From Hydra vulgaris (lineage: Eukaryota > Cnidaria > Hydrozoa > Anthoathecata > Hydridae), in contig NC_088921.1 in assembly GCF_038396675.1 (NCBI RefSeq), forward strand, positions 70,082,501-70,146,500: DNA of 64,000 bases. Reading direction: 5' to 3'. Below are positions 34,931 to 64,000 of the stretch, piece by piece. A program made the translations under genes and the position numbers. The notes under the pieces are model-generated. The model saw nothing but the letters and a program-made list of their open reading frames with translations. It had not been told where the DNA came from and ran no database searches. Numbering within the stretch: the first letter of the stretch is position 1; each line of letters opens with the position of its first letter.

Positions 34931-36313
34931 GTTGAATTATAGGTCACCGTTTTTCCTTTGGTTGCTTGTAAGTATTTTTTATCAAAATACTCAGTACAAA
35001 CTGCCAAACTTTTAATAATTTAAAGAATAAATACTTTTTATTTTTTAGATAAGTCAGTATAATTTTTCAAATTCAAAAATGGATTTTGATAATGGAATCA
35101 ATTTAATTCGCTTCTCATAACCAGTTTTACTGTAAATTAAAACTTTCTTTATAAATGATATAAACAACCTTCATTAGAAGACTTTGAGAATGATTTAAGT
35201 CCGAAAGTTTTTGGCTTTCGCTTCAAAAAGCGAAAGCCAGAAACTGAAAGCAAAAATGTTCCGTCGTGTTATTAATGTAGACCACGTTAGCTGGAATCAA
35301 TTGTTATTATTTTTTATAGTATCTTTATTATTATTATTGTTATTATTGTTATTATTATTATTGTTATTATTATTATTGTTATTATTTACATTAGTATAAT
35401 TGTTTTTTTTTATTATTGTTATCATCGTTTTTATTGTTGTTATTTTGTGCTTTGTTTTATTGTTGTTATTGCGTACTTTATACGCACGAGGCCTGGTGTT
35501 TGTGGTGGTGGGTATACACTTATAAATAAGCCCAACCTATTTTTTATTTCTTTTCCGCTCAAAATTATTTATACCGTTTAGTAATAATCATAAATTGAAA
35601 ACAATTATTTTATCTGCAACGCGTGTCATTGTTTAGTTAGTAAGATATTTAAAATATTATTTCAAAACGTCTGAAACGTCTTTGATTACTTTTTAATTTG
35701 TTAATTACTTGTGTTTAGACCGCGCTTCGCTGCTCGAAACTTTGCAACAGCTGTTTTATTTTTTGTTTGAAAATATTGCGTGTAACCAACAATTTTAAAA
35801 CGAAGCAACCGGTAAAAACTGTAATAAAATAATTCTTATTAAAGTGTTCCTAATTGATGTTTATTTCATTCACAATTCTTTCCCCTAAGTAACACACTTT
35901 TACCATTTTTTAAATTAAATTAAGAATTAAACACCAAAAGTTAAAAATTAAAACAAGATTTTTTCTTAACAACGCCTGCCACTTACTTAGCAACACACCA
36001 GTTGGATGCCAACGCTCACGCTTGAGCAGTTTGCAAACAATTCTACGCAAATTCTGGTAGGCTAGCAGTTTAACGCCACAAAGTTATGCTCAAAAGTAGA
36101 AAAATTTAAAATAAGTAATTTCGAAGCGGAAATTATGGAACTTACCATCATTTTCATTCTATGAGATATTTTTATGTTATATACTGGCAAATATAGGGAG
36201 TTTGTTCCCGTTTTTATAAAAGGTTTAGTTTATTTGTTCAAGAAATTGTTAAGCAACCAATTTTCTTAAATTTAATTGTTAACACTCGGCGTCATTGGAA
36301 TATAATTATTTGT
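34931..36313. other. Upstream region of the secreted-protein gene
   Basis: No coding exon seen. It contains the (TTATTATTG)n tract listed separately, and a short hairpin near 35206-35236 (TTTGGCTTTCGCTT / AAGCGAAAGCCAGAAA). Confidence 0.4.
35316..35396. repeat. (TTA)n/(TTG)n simple repeat
   Basis: Irregular TTATTATTG repeat of about 80 bp. The poly-Leu open frame over it is an artefact. Confidence 0.93.
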
Positions 36314-36341
36314 TAACTTTGGTATTTATAGGCCGCATTAG
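36314..36341 (+). promoter_or_regulatory. Acceptor 10 bases upstream of the secreted-protein ATG
   Basis: GGTATTTATAG with AG at 36330-36331, then GCCGCATTAG and ATG. The arrangement mirrors that of TUBD1 (12 bases between acceptor and ATG), so a spliced-leader acceptor is plausible. A 5'UTR intron cannot be excluded. Confidence 0.4.
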
Positions 36342-53939
<17,598 letters not shown>

Positions 53940-53975
53940 GTTTCTTTCAAATGTAAAAATTGTTTTTAAGAAGAA

Positions 53976-53981
53976 AATAAA
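53976..53981 (+). terminator. Candidate polyadenylation signal
   Basis: AATAAA 37 bp after the proposed TAA at 53937-53939. In AT-rich DNA this hexamer is frequent, so it is supportive only. Confidence 0.35.
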
Positions 53982-54055
53982 ACTAAAATTTCCGTTTCTT
54001 ATTTTTATTATCGAAAAAAAAGCATAAAGTTCTTTCTTAAAAAGTCAAATTTTCG

Positions 54056-54140
54056 TGTTTATATATATTTTATATGTATATAAATCAAGAATTAAAAATC
54101 ATATATATTTTATATCTATATAAATCAAGAATTAAAAATA
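54056..54140. repeat. ~41-bp direct duplication
   Basis: ATATATATTTTATAT(G/C)TATATAAATCAAGAATTAAAAAT occurs twice in tandem. Confidence 0.85.
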
Positions 54141-55439
54141 TTTACTTTTTGCTTTTCAATATTTGAAAGAAGTTTATGCTTTCTTATGACAAGCGCTGGG
54201 TGCATGTTTAAATGCTAATAAAAATATTTTTAATGTTTACATAAATTATTGACGTCATTTTTACATTATTAAATAAATCTATTTAATATTTTTATGACTT
54301 ATTGTACTATGAAGTTAATTTTTATAAGTTTATAACAAAAATTATAATTATTAAAACAAATTTTAAACAAATATAAAATAAACACATATCACAACAGAAC
54401 GAATACTCCAATTTTATCAAAAACACTTCCAGTTTAAGTTTTTTTTTTTTTGTGTGTGAATGTTTTGTTATTTATTAAGAAAGTATTTGTAAATTTTGTA
54501 TGTCAATGATCGATAATGGTCTGCTAAAGTTTTAGGCTTGCGATGAGTTGATTAATCAGGTATTATATCTGCAATTATTTAATATTTTTGGCTGTGGAAA
54601 AAATTATAATTTTCAAAACAGTTTTCTTATTAACTAAACATGTACTGACTTTAAGCAGGTCATAATGTTTCATAGTAAAGCATTTATCTATTGTCAAATA
54701 TTTTAAATATTTGTTTACAATTTTTTTAAAGTTATAGTAACAGATAAAGTAATGATAACTAGAAGATGGTATGGTGATGTAACTTTTTCCTTTTTTTTTG
54801 ACAAACTTTGTTGAAAAAGTAATAAATGTGACAGATTTGGTTTGAAAAAAGACTTCAAATATTATTTTTTTAAACTTTTGAAAGTTTATAAAAACATTTT
54901 AAAGTTTACAAGAATGTTTCCATTGTAAAAATATTGAATAGATATTGAAATGTACAACAGTTACATTTCATTCTTTTGACTTCTTGGATTTACGTTTTTT
55001 CAAAGTTTTCTTAAAATGCAATTATAAAAAACGACTAATCTATTTAGTTAAATTAAGATACTAGACGATAAGACTCTCTAGTCTTTAATGAGTTATCCTT
55101 CCCAAAAATGCATTTTGCATTAATAATACTTAACAGTATTAACGCGCCATATCACCTAAAAGCACATTTACAAACGAATTTTAATTCGTCTAAGCTGGCA
55201 AAAAAATTTTGAATGAATATATATGATACAACATTTTTAAACATTTTGCAACTTCCAAACTTACGAATGTTCATGCTAATGTAAAATGAGCCTGTATGTT
55301 CATGCTTATTTCAAATGAGATTCTGAGAGTCTGGACACAAAAAATGACCCTAAATGTTTACCACCCAACGCTAAGTGATGGTTATAAGTTAATTAAATAT
55401 TTTTTTACTCTCTTGTAAAATTTAAATTTACCAATATGT
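54141..55439. other. No gene seen
   Basis: AT-rich DNA downstream of the proposed gene end. No open frame of note and no repeat longer than a few tens of bases. Confidence 0.35.
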
Positions 55440-55700
55440 TTTACACTTTTGAATAAATTTTTATTGTTTTAAAGTTATGACCTTATAAAATTTCTACTCC
55501 TCAAAATAAAGGGGTTGTAAATTTTACATGCTTATAACTTTCAAACATTAAAAAAATTGTTAGTCAAAAATTTAAAACCTGTTGATGAACTTCAATTTAG
55601 AGTAAAGTAATAAAATATTGTATCAACTTATTATGTTCACATTTAGCTTAACATTCTTATTTGACATGAATATTAGTAATCTTAAATAAAGTATTTTCTC
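55440..55700. mobile_element. Foldback element relic, copy 3
   Basis: A diverged central part: AAAGTTATGACCTTATAAAATT ... CCTCAAAATAAAGGGGTTG ... ATGCTTATAACTTTCAAAC, then a TTATTTGACATGAATATT segment. It keeps the central hairpin of the 18168 family but not its ends. Confidence 0.6.
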
Positions 55701-56229
55701 GGCAAACGGCTCTTTCGGATTTAAGTATTTTTTTAAATATAATTTTTTTGTTAACCAGGTTATTTATAGACAATCCAAGTTTTCAAATCACATGAAGCGT
55801 GATTTGAAAACTTTTTATTTTTTTATTAAGTGGGTAATTATAAAAGATTTTCAAAAATGCGTCAAAATTTACTTTACTCTTAATACCTATAAAGTACGCC
55901 AAAGTTTATTTTATTCTCAATACGTCAAAAATAATTCAAAATTTATTTTATTCTCATAATAATAATTATCAATAAATTACGTTAATCTATGATAGAAATA
56001 ACAAAGAATAATATTTCATCGATTCGATAAAAGATTTTTGAAAAATAAAAATTAGTCCTGGAAAAAGGTTCAGATTGAAAATAAATTTTGATCAGAGTAT
56101 GTGTAAACTGCGAGAGTTTCTTAAAACTTTTTGATATCCGCCGGATTCGGTTTTTGGATTTTTGAAAACGGCCAGAAATCAGATAACTGGTCAATAAAAT
56201 TTTTAGTATGTAAAAATAACAAATTTTTC
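55701..56229. other. No gene seen
   Basis: A short hairpin lies near 55766-55812 (CAAGTTTTCAAATCACATGA / GCGTGATTTGAAAACTT), and a roughly 50-bp imperfect tandem (CGTCAAAA...TTTATTTTATTCTCA) at 55860-55958. Confidence 0.4.
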
Positions 56230-57200
56230 TTAAATTTAACTTTTATAAATCTTTATTCAATTTTAAATAAAACAATTTTAGAAAAACAAACGCATTCAAC
56301 ATTTTATCAGATAATCGTGATCTGATTTTGGTGCGGAATTTAGCTGATATTGAAAATTCTCGTTCAGAATCGGTAGAAGTTGGCCTGATTGAACAAATTA
56401 GATCAAATATTTCTTTTAAGTTCTCACTATTACTTATTTCACTGTCAGGATTGCAAAGTTTATTTATCATAAACTTGATTGCATCTGCTGATGACAAAGA
56501 ACCATCTTTTCTACTCAGAAATTCTACAGTTAATTTTATAGGTTTGAAAGCATTAACCAAATCAGAGGTTGAAATTTACTTATGATCGCATGTCCATTTT
56601 ATTTAACTCAAAAAGAGATTCATTTATAAAATACTCAACCATATTAATTAACGAGTTCAATCTAGTTTTTACGTCTAGTTTGAGCTCTAAAGAATGTCTT
56701 TCTCCTCCCCCAAATTTGATCTTGTCTTGCGAAATATGAGTTCTAACTGTTTTTTTTTGTTTAAAAAGAAGCAGATAAATTTTCATATGTTTTTGATGTT
56801 TTCTTGAATATTTACTAAATTTTTAAGTTCAACTTTTGACGGACCAACATCTTTGACGGACCAACATCTTTGACGGACCAACATCTTTGACGGACCAACA
56901 TTTTTGACCGGCCAACATCTTTGACAGACCAACATCTTTGACGGACCAACATCTTTGACGGACATCTTTATCTTCAACTTTATCTTCAAAACAATCTTCA
57001 TCAACATTTTCTTCATTCAATACATTGAGTTATTACTATCATCACTGTATAAATTATTTTGAATACGTTCCAATTCACTTTTTTTTTTTTTCTTTCTACA
57101 AGATGTGTTGCATACAGCTAAATGCAAGTCATGGTTGAAATATAGCTGGTAAATTGCAGAAATGTGCAGCCATGACGCAGCGGATTTTAAACGTTAAAAT
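56230..57200 (-). pseudogene. hAT transposase relic
   Basis: From high to low coordinates: NHDLHLAVCNT (C/H block, near 57120), an acidic stretch expanded by a 17-bp minisatellite, LELKLDVKTRLNSLINMVEY (56690-56620; the W of RWNS is lost), then 56560-56243 with SRKDGSLSSADAIKFM, STDSEREFSISAKFRTKIRS and RLSDKMLNAFVFLKLFY, the hAT C-terminal dimerisation region. The last frame is intact for 105 codons. Outer ends were not found. Confidence 0.75.
56835..56966. repeat. 17-bp minisatellite inside the hAT relic
   Basis: About eight copies of TTTGACGGACCAACATC with few changes. As 17 is not a multiple of three, the minus-strand frame rotates through the array (VGPSKML / RQRCWS / VKDVG), so it disrupts rather than extends the protein. 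Confidence 0.95.
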
Positions 57201-57968
57201 TTCTCAAAAGAAATGTTAACGTTTTCTAAATGAGTTTTAACTAGATCAACAAGTTAGATGCAGAATAAGGTTTAAAAGTTCTCATTCACCTAAGATTATG
57301 CATTTCTTTTTCTATAGCATCATGTAAATTGGTGTTTTATCCAAATACCTCACCACTCGTCTAGTGCGTTAATGAATCTTCTTTTCCAGCTTTCAATTGA
57401 TATTGTAGTTATGTGAGCTTTTTTATTTATAACTTTTATGAATAAGTCCCATGATATTGGATTCAGTTTTTGGCAGATGTTTGGTACATTTGACTATCAA
57501 CTCTCGACAGCAGCAATTTAACTCATAATTTTTTGTTAGCTACAACGTGTTTTAAAATTATTTTTTGTTCTTTTAGAAATCCCCGTTTCAGAAATCTTAT
57601 GCAAGTAGTATTCGTTACCTTTGCAACAAAAAAACAACTGTTCCGAATCTCCATGCCTTAATTACTTAAAATAATTCAAATGTATTGAAATACTGTTAGT
57701 GACAGTACACGCTTTGCAAAGATTCGGTTAATGCCAACCTAGCTGACCCATACATATCAAGGTACCCTGTGATGCCAACCTAGCTGACCCATACATATCA
57801 AGGTACCCTGTGATGCAAATATTAACATCTTTTATATTTGTCCGCGGAAAATAATTTAATTTGAATGTTCAAATTAAGTGAAATTTTGACTTTATAGTGC
57901 GACAATAAAAACATTTGTACAATGAGAACCACAACATATAGTTTGATAAAAATTGGTGCAAATGTAGC
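57201..57968. other. Spacer with a 46-bp tandem duplication
   Basis: ATGCCAACCTAGCTGACCCA-TACATATCAAGGTACCCTGTG occurs twice at 57730-57815. Otherwise no feature, though part may belong to the hAT relic on the left. The last eight bases (57961-57968, AATGTAGC) are the target duplication of the next element. Confidence 0.6.
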
Positions 57969-58239
57969 TAGGGTTTGGAATACCGGACCAAAAATCAAAT
58001 ACTGATATTTCGGTATTGAAAATTTAATCCCGGGATATCCGGTATTAAAACGGTATAATTAGATTTCCTTTAAAATGAATGAATACTATAATTAAAGAAT
58101 GGTTTGGCAATTAAAAAAAGCTATATTAACTTACTTAAAGAATAAAAAAAAAGAAAAACAAATTTCAGTAAAATATTAGTTATATATTAATCATAAGAAA
58201 AGGAAGAAAACATAAATTTTTAAGGTTCTACTTTTTCTG

Positions 58240-60310
58240 CAGTTGGTTGTTGATATAAGATCTCAATAGACATAGGTTGTTGAGCGAATTATCTCCCATC
58301 CTTGACCGAATTCTGGTGCAGATTTAGCCAGCTACCGAAAAAGCTCTCTCTGATTCTACACTGGTTGGTTGAATACTTAGCAAATAATTATATATTAAAG
58401 TTAAGTATTTTCCGCTTATGCCATTTGTCTCAAAAAATGAATCCAATTTCTTTTTTTATTGAGCGTGTGAGATCTTTTTTATTTCGGTCGATTCTACTAT
58501 CAGGTAATCTGGTGCAAATTTTTTTTGATATTGCTATCTCCAACTTTTCTTTTAAAGTCAGAGAAATTTCATTTCTTTAATCAACTTCATCATCATCGAC
58601 ATTGAATATTATATTTGTGTCTATTATATTGTTGGCTGAAGTAGATGTTGCTGCTAAAGGTGCAGTTTCATAATGCAAGTTGGCCACTCCCAGACGTTGT
58701 ATCTGTGAAAGGATAACTTTTGCAATTGCAGCTTTGGTAATGATCGGAAATAATTCATAATCTTTATCAATTTCATCATCGTTCGGATTTTCATTGGAGT
58801 CTGCATCGTGTAAATATTGCAAAACACTTGAAATAATTGTTCGTCTTTCAAGAATACGTACTTTTAAAGCTACTTTCAATTTATAACTTTATGAACATGG
58901 ATGGCCAGTTATTGATTTCATCATAAATTGAATTGCAGCATCTGCAGATAATAAAGTTGCATTTTTTCGGCAGATTGCTTCAACTGTAAGCTTCTGAAAA
59001 AAAATGGTGATTGATGGTGATTTTAAATCTATTAGACTCTTTTTGATGCAATTTTTTAATTTGACAAAACGTTCTATCATAGACACCAAACTATTCCATC
59101 GTGCTTTTGAGTCTAAAACCAATTCTTTCCCGAACTCTTCTTATACATATTTTTGTAGGACTTTGTCATTTTTTGTAGGCGAAGAACGAAATATTTTGAC
59201 CACTTTTCGAACTTTTTGAATTAATGGTAACGTTTGCTGATGTACCAGAAAAGAAGAACTATCATTATCGTTTTCAGTGGAGATTATGAGTAAAACATTT
59301 TCATTTTCATAATCTTCATCAATTAATTCGTCTTCATCTGTGGAATTCTGCTCTTTTTCAAATCTGGGTGTAGGAACTGGTGTAATATTGGCATCTTCTT
59401 CATTATACAGACTATCCTCAATATTAGGTTTTTATAGAGTTCGCCGATAACAACCAACTAAATTCCATGCGCTAAACGTAGCTGCTGATGTGCTTCGATT
59501 AACCTGCTTACCTTTGTCATAACTGCAGCAAAGTTCTATATAATTTCTATAAACTTTTGGAACATATGGCGTATATAAATTATATAGAAATGCTATAAAA
59601 TTTCTATAGAATGTCTATTAATTTCTATAGAAATTGCTATAAAACTATTTTTTCTATAAAATAAAAAGTAGAAAAGAAAGTTCTATTGGAATTTCTATAG
59701 AAATTAAGAGAGGTTCTATAGAAATTCTATAGACCATATGTTCCAAAAGTTTATAGAAATTCTATAAAACTTTTTTTCCTGGGCGATGTCCATTTATCGA
59801 AAGTCAGAGAAAATCTTTTTCCATTAGCAATTCCGCTCGATAATTCTTTAATTACTTCGTCTAGTATATTTTTACTGTAACTTAATACCATTTTGTGAAT
59901 TGTTTTGTGATCCTTTGGTATGTTAGAAAAGCCTCTGGCTGTTAAGGCTTTTCTGATATCATATGATGTGCAAATAATGTTGAATGATAAACCATCACAC
60001 CCAGTCATCCTAGCTAAAATATCTGGCAATGAATCATCCATTTTATCACTTTTAAAAAAGTTGTTTATAGTTACTGAAGGTTTTGATGTCTGTAAAAATT
60101 CTGAAGAATCTAAAACAATGGGGCCACCTACATCTCTTTTTAAAAAGTTGACTTAATGAATTGTTTTTAAATGGGTATGAAGACCGCTTGTAGAACCTCC
60201 ATGTGTTTTTATTATTTTCTTACACAATTTGCATTTAGCACACTGTCCTGCTTTTTCTCTCACAAAATGAAACCATGGTGAATTTTTATCATTTGCTTTG
60301 GAATGCTCCT
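58240..60310 (-). pseudogene. hAT transposase (BED finger to dimerisation domain)
   Basis: Order on the minus strand: a BED finger (SPWFHFVREKAGQCAKCKLC, then HGGSTSGLHTHLKTIH) near 60275-60155; a stop, then VGGPIVLDSSEFLQTSKPS; 60041-59800 (MTGCDGLSFNIICTS, SLTFDKWTSP with the catalytic D); the MITE insertion; an acidic linker near 59450-59270; KARWNSLVSMIERF (59100); 58879-58577 (RRTIISSVLQYLHDADSNE); and finally SIQPTSVESERAFSVAG and RIRSRMGDNSLNNLCLL near 58375-58260. At least four stops or frameshifts besides the MITE. It is the best preserved hAT gene in the window but not functional. Confidence 0.88.
59530..59785. mobile_element. CTATAGAA-rich MITE, copy 2
   Basis: Palindromic, with ends AAACTTTTGGAACATATGG and CCATATGTTCCAAAAGTTT, and composed of repeated TTTCTATAGAAAT units. 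It interrupts the hAT transposase after the TFDKWTSP motif. Better preserved than the copy at 16618-16838. Confidence 0.88.
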
Positions 60311-60671
60311 CAAAATCTTGAATATTGATATCGGTATAAAATACAAATTTTCTAAAAGGTAATAAAATGTATAATTTATAATGTATAGTTTAACTTACCG
60401 TTTGGAATTTTATATAATATTTTAATTTAACTAAAAATAACCAACATCATATATGATATTGGTATATATATATACCCACATTTAATTTTGCACGATGGAT
60501 TTTGTTTCCATTTATAAGATCAATTAAAATTCTAAACTTTTCGAGCTTTCGAATGGTGAAATTATTTCGAATACCGAATTAGCGGTATTCGACTTTTTCA
60601 ATACCGGTATTTCGGCAAATATAAATTGTTCCAAATACCGGGATCCCGGTATTCCCAACCCTAAATGTAGC

Positions 60672-61498
60672 ATATGACTACATCAAACTCTAGATAAAAA
60701 TTCACTCGGATTAGGTCAATTGTTAAGGATTTATAGCATTTTAAATTTATTTTTTTTCAAATTTTTGGCTACTTAGACCTCAAAACGTTCACTATTCGAT
60801 CACTATTTCAAAATAAAGATTACATCAGTTTTTGATTATGAATATTTATTTTACTATCAACAATTTTTGTTAGAATCGTTTTGTTACTACATGTACTATT
60901 TTTATTTTATAGACAAAAATATTGATTTACTATTTGAAGTGTGGTTTGAATTGGCTTATGCATATCGTAATAATCTCAACATTTTTTAAAATATAAACTA
61001 TTGCCAAAATGCAAAAAAAGTGATTAAAAAAGTGCAAAACCTGGCAAAAGGACTATCAGTTAGTAAACAAAAAAAAAAGTTCTTGTTAAAAAAATTTTTA
61101 TTGGCCCTTGAAACCTTCTTACATACATTGACTTTCGAAATGAAGTGAAATTTTTTTATATTATATTACTGATCAATTAGCATTTAATTAAATTGTATGA
61201 CTTGGTCTTAAATTTTATCCACAAGAAATTTATTAAAATCAGCATAATATACTCTTTTAGTCAAGTACTCTTCAAAATGTTTACATGCAATATTAAAACT
61301 AAAAATAACTAATTGCAGCTAAAGATAAAATGGTTAAAATGTTCAATATGAAGCGGAAGCTATGATTTTCTGCTGCCTAATCTAATAAATCATGTTATGG
61401 TAGCAGTTCATCAAAGATGCTTACTGTTCAGATCAATCATACAGCATAACATAAAAATCTTTTTTTATGCTCTAGATGATTCTTGTTTTGTTTAAACC
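60672..61498. other. No gene seen
   Basis: AT-rich DNA between the hAT element and the 25-bp minisatellite. No open frame or recognisable repeat. Confidence 0.35.
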
Positions 61499-61930
61499 TT
61501 GACCAATGTTTATAATAGTCTTGATGACCAATGTTTATAATAGTTTTGATGACCAATGTTTATAATAGTCTTGATGACCAATGTTTATAATAGTCTTGAT
61601 GACCAATGTTTATAATAGTCTTGATGACCAATGTTTATAATAGTCTTGATGACCAATGTTTATAATAGTCTTGATGACCAATGTTTATAATAGTCTTGAT
61701 GACCAATGTTTATAATAGTCTTGATGACCAATGTTTATAATAGTCTTGATGACCAATGTTTATAATAGTCTTGATGACCAATGTTTATAATAGTCTTGAT
61801 GACCAATGTTTATAATAGTCTTGATGACCAATGTTTATAATAGTCTTGATGACCAATGTTTATAATAGTCTTAATGACCATTGTTTATAATAGTCTTGAT
61901 GACCATTGTTTATAATAGTCTTGATGAGCA
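61499..61930. repeat. 25-bp minisatellite, about 17 copies
   Basis: The unit TTGATGACCAATGTTTATAA-TAGTC is nearly perfect across the array; the last copies (61860-61930) carry CCATTG and TTAATG variants. Its right edge merges with the antisense transposase relic: the minus reading KTIINIGHQDYY at 61950-61860 is the unit itself in frame, so the array grew out of that coding sequence. Confidence 0.96.
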
Positions 61931-62330
61931 GCTTCGATAGTTTGTTTAATAGGGCTCTTAGGTTGATCCTTTGCGATTGATGAAATCTTTGGTTTGGTGG
62001 AAGACGGTGTGAATTTTGGGTGTTACGCTTGCACCAGTTATCATTGTTTGTATGAGCTGTATCATTTCTGGAGCACATTCGCATTTTTAAGAAGCTTTTT
62101 TCATTCATTTTCTTTAAACTGGCCCCCATTATACGGGCTCAGTTGAATGTGGAAGGCAGCTGGCCACCTAACAGCTTTTATCCAAGGAGTTTTAAGTATC
62201 TTGAAAAGATGATTGACAACTCCTATAAGGAGAAGCAATTCCATCGGTGGGATTATTTCCAAAATCAGAACATTGTCAGGCCCAATGATGATTGGCTGTT
62301 GAATGACATTGCCAAACATCTTAGCACAAA
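61860..62330 (-). pseudogene. Unclassified transposase-like relic, same family as 39835
   Basis: The minus frame 62319-62101 gives IGPDNVLILEIIPPMELLLL, IGVVNHLFK, WIKAVRWPAAFHIQLSPYNG and GQFKENE. After a frameshift, SPKIH-like SVTPKIHTVFHQTKDFINRK (62040-61980) and LLNKLSKLLIKTI follow. The elements PP-ELHLL-GVVNHLFK, YNGGQFKGNE and KIHxVFxxxxDF match in order the + strand relic at 39690-40830. Truncated on the left by the minisatellite. Confidence 0.65.
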
Positions 62331-62569
62331 CAACAACCCTGCCAGATTGCTGAACTCGACTCGACTCGAGGCTTGGTATCAGCTCTTAAAGCAGTATCAA
62401 CAATGCTTAGACAAAACTTGAGAAACCTTTATCATAAAACATTATAGCTTAGTTTTAATAATAAATTTTTTAAAACATTATAGCTTAGTTTTAAAATATT
62501 GCACTTTGAAGTATTATGCTATTTCAAAGCAATTAAGAAAAAAAATTTAAAATAACTTTTCAAGAATTT
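62331..62569. other. No gene seen
   Basis: Contains a duplication of AAACATTATAGCTTAGTTTT at 62438 and 62472. Part of 62331-62420 may be the continuing transposase relic. Confidence 0.4.
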
Positions 62570-63370
62570 AGACCCAATGCTCCTGTTTGGGAACATTTCT
62601 TAAAGTGCAAAGTAAACGAAACTGCTTAATGCAAAGCTTGTTACATCATTGTAACAATCATCGGAGGCTGCACAAATGTTATGCGAAAGCATTTAAAGAT
62701 TAGACATTAAATAGAATTGTCATTATTAAATCCTAAAAAAATTGTTCAAAGTTCATCCTAAAAAATATCAGAAATTTTGTACAAGCAAAAGATAGTATTG
62801 CCAATATACTAACAGATCTCATTGCAATTGATGGACTTTAATTTAACACTGTTGCTAAAAGTAAGAGGTTACAAGTATTTGCTCTTGCCAAAAGACAACA
62901 AGCACCTTCTTGTTCAATTTACATTAAAATTATTTTATTGGACCATGCAAAGACATCAAGGATAAATTAACGGCTGAATTAAAAGACATAAAAGCTAACA
63001 AAATCAGATTTAGCTTAACTGTTGATCAAGATAATTGGAAAAAATTGCGTCGTTATATAAACACCAATGTGCACCTAAATGGATGCCTTTATAATCTTGG
63101 ACCTGTACGTGTCGTCGGGAGTATATCATCTGAAAAAGCTGTTGAGATAGTAAGTAAAAAGTTACTAAATTCAAACTGGAACTTAACAATGATGTTGTTA
63201 GTACCACTACCCATGTTGCATATGTTATGATTAAATTTGGCCTATTAACCAACCAACTACATCAACTACTACACAATAAGGAAGACTTCAGTATAAAATC
63301 TCTCAATAAAGAATTTTCTGTCTTTGAGTCAACAAAAAAATATACTTCTAATTTGGAGACTTTATTTCAA
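62570..63370 (+). pseudogene. hAT transposase relic at the right edge
   Basis: Starts with a BED finger (APVWEHFLKCKVNETA, CKACY, then GGCTNVMRKHLKIRH; 62570-62700). After stops it continues KANKIRFSLTVDQDNWKKLR, RYINTNVHLNGCLYNLG, SEKAVEIVSKKL (62990-63170), the N-terminal catalytic region with SLTVDxDNW in place of SLTxDEWT. Then GLLTNQLHQLL and decayed sequence. No ends recognised. Confidence 0.75.
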
Positions 63371-64000
63371 ACTCTCTGACTAAATAAATATTTACCTGCG
63401 GTAGTTGTAAGTAGAGGCCGACCAGATGTTTTAGCAAGTCGAATATTTCCTTCAGGGGGTAGTTATTTCTTAGAATTATTCCCTGAATTATCCCTCCATT
63501 AACATACCTACAAATATTATTGATTACAGACGATATAAACCTAGGAAATAATTGCTTAAATTACAAAGAAATAATTCCTACATAAACATTTCTTTTTACT
63601 AGACCTACACGTGATTATGTAAATCAAATTTTCAAAAAGCGACAAAACGCTTCAAAAATAGACATCTGTTTTATAAGAAAAGAATAATTATCAAAGATAT
63701 AAAACGTCAAATAGAAATTATCAAAAATGTGCACCTAAGTATGGAGATTCTGAACTCTCTAAAGCATGTCATGGCAAGAGCAGAAGCTAGAGATGCGTGG
63801 TTCAACGTCGCCATTGGGCAAATTTTAAAATATTAGTAACGAAGGATGCATGAACTTCCTTTCAAAGCTCTTCCCCGGTGCTCTGTAATAAGACCGTAAT
63901 GACTTCTTGGGGCACATACAAAAAAAAAATTTAAAAAAATATAAAAAAGTCCTCTAATAGAAGAAAAAAATACCTAAGACAAGATTGCTCGAAAAAATTT
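63371..64000. other. Right edge, no gene assigned
   Basis: AT-rich, with short protein-like patches on the + strand (LSMEILNSLKHVMARAEARD near 63735-63795) that could be decayed element sequence. I cannot assign them. Confidence 0.3.

Larger units (their letters stand above)
57969..60663 (-). mobile_element. Complete hAT transposon with perfect 8-bp TSD
   Basis: Flanked by AATGTAGC on both sides (57961-57968, 60664-60671). Ends TAGGGTTTGGAATACCGGAC and, from the right, TAGGGTTGGGAATACCGGGA. Subterminal CGGTATT motifs are repeated at both ends. The single transposase gene is on the minus strand (60310-58240). A CTATAGAA MITE sits within it. At 2695 bp the size is usual for an autonomous hAT. 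Confidence 0.95.

Noticed and set aside
35211..35399. Membrane protein with a poly-Leu segment
   Set aside because: The segment is a TTA/TTG simple repeat and the frame has no conserved context.

Overview
The window looks like a piece of a Hydra (Cnidaria) genome. It is AT-rich and full of (TA)n tracts. Genes are intron-rich and sparse, two likely first coding exons sit just behind splice acceptors (compatible with Hydra spliced-leader trans-splicing), and the transposon mix (CR1/jockey-like LINEs, a Penelope-like element, several hAT families, a pogo element, a 4-bp-TSD element with a DUF7869-like protein, foldback elements) is typical of Hydra. The species call is an inference from content; no database was searched.

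Only three host genes can be supported, all on the + strand. (1) 6595-7111 is the last exon of an unrecognised gene with a basic N-terminal part and an acidic middle. (2) 8452-13394 is a complete four-exon delta-tubulin gene (TUBD1). Its splice phases join exactly and give 453 residues; its second intron holds nested miniature transposons. (3) 36342-53939 is a proposed three-exon gene for a secreted protein of about 393 residues with a signal peptide, a proline-rich segment, a lysine-rich segment and five roughly 27-residue repeats. Its exons are separated by 8.5 kb and 7.9 kb introns packed with transposon debris. I do not recognise this protein.

Most other sequence is mobile DNA. At 1-5700 lie LINE 3' ends, a tRNA-derived SINE and a LINE with broken endonuclease and reverse transcriptase regions. 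At 13.9-18.8 kb lie a decayed hAT transposase, hairpin elements, a LINE tail and a foldback element. From 19196 to 32346 there is one 13.15-kb hAT insertion (8-bp target duplication) that has received other elements: a LINE at its left, a pogo element (22252-29041, TA duplication), inside that a DUF7869-type element (22563-26350, ATAT duplication) that itself carries a SINE fragment, and a second LINE at 29.8-31.6 kb. The hAT transposase is split into three separated parts, so the order of insertion can be read off.

From 34 to 64 kb lie a Penelope-like relic, a foldback transposon with long complex inverted repeats (38776-41445), an antisense LINE interrupted by a second LINE, decayed transposases, several minisatellites (43-bp, 25-bp, 17-bp units), a complete but dead hAT element with a perfect 8-bp target duplication (57969-60663), and another hAT relic at the right edge. 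No rRNA, functional tRNA or CRISPR array was seen. Stretches not listed below are AT-rich sequence in which I recognise nothing; the longer ones have their own entries.
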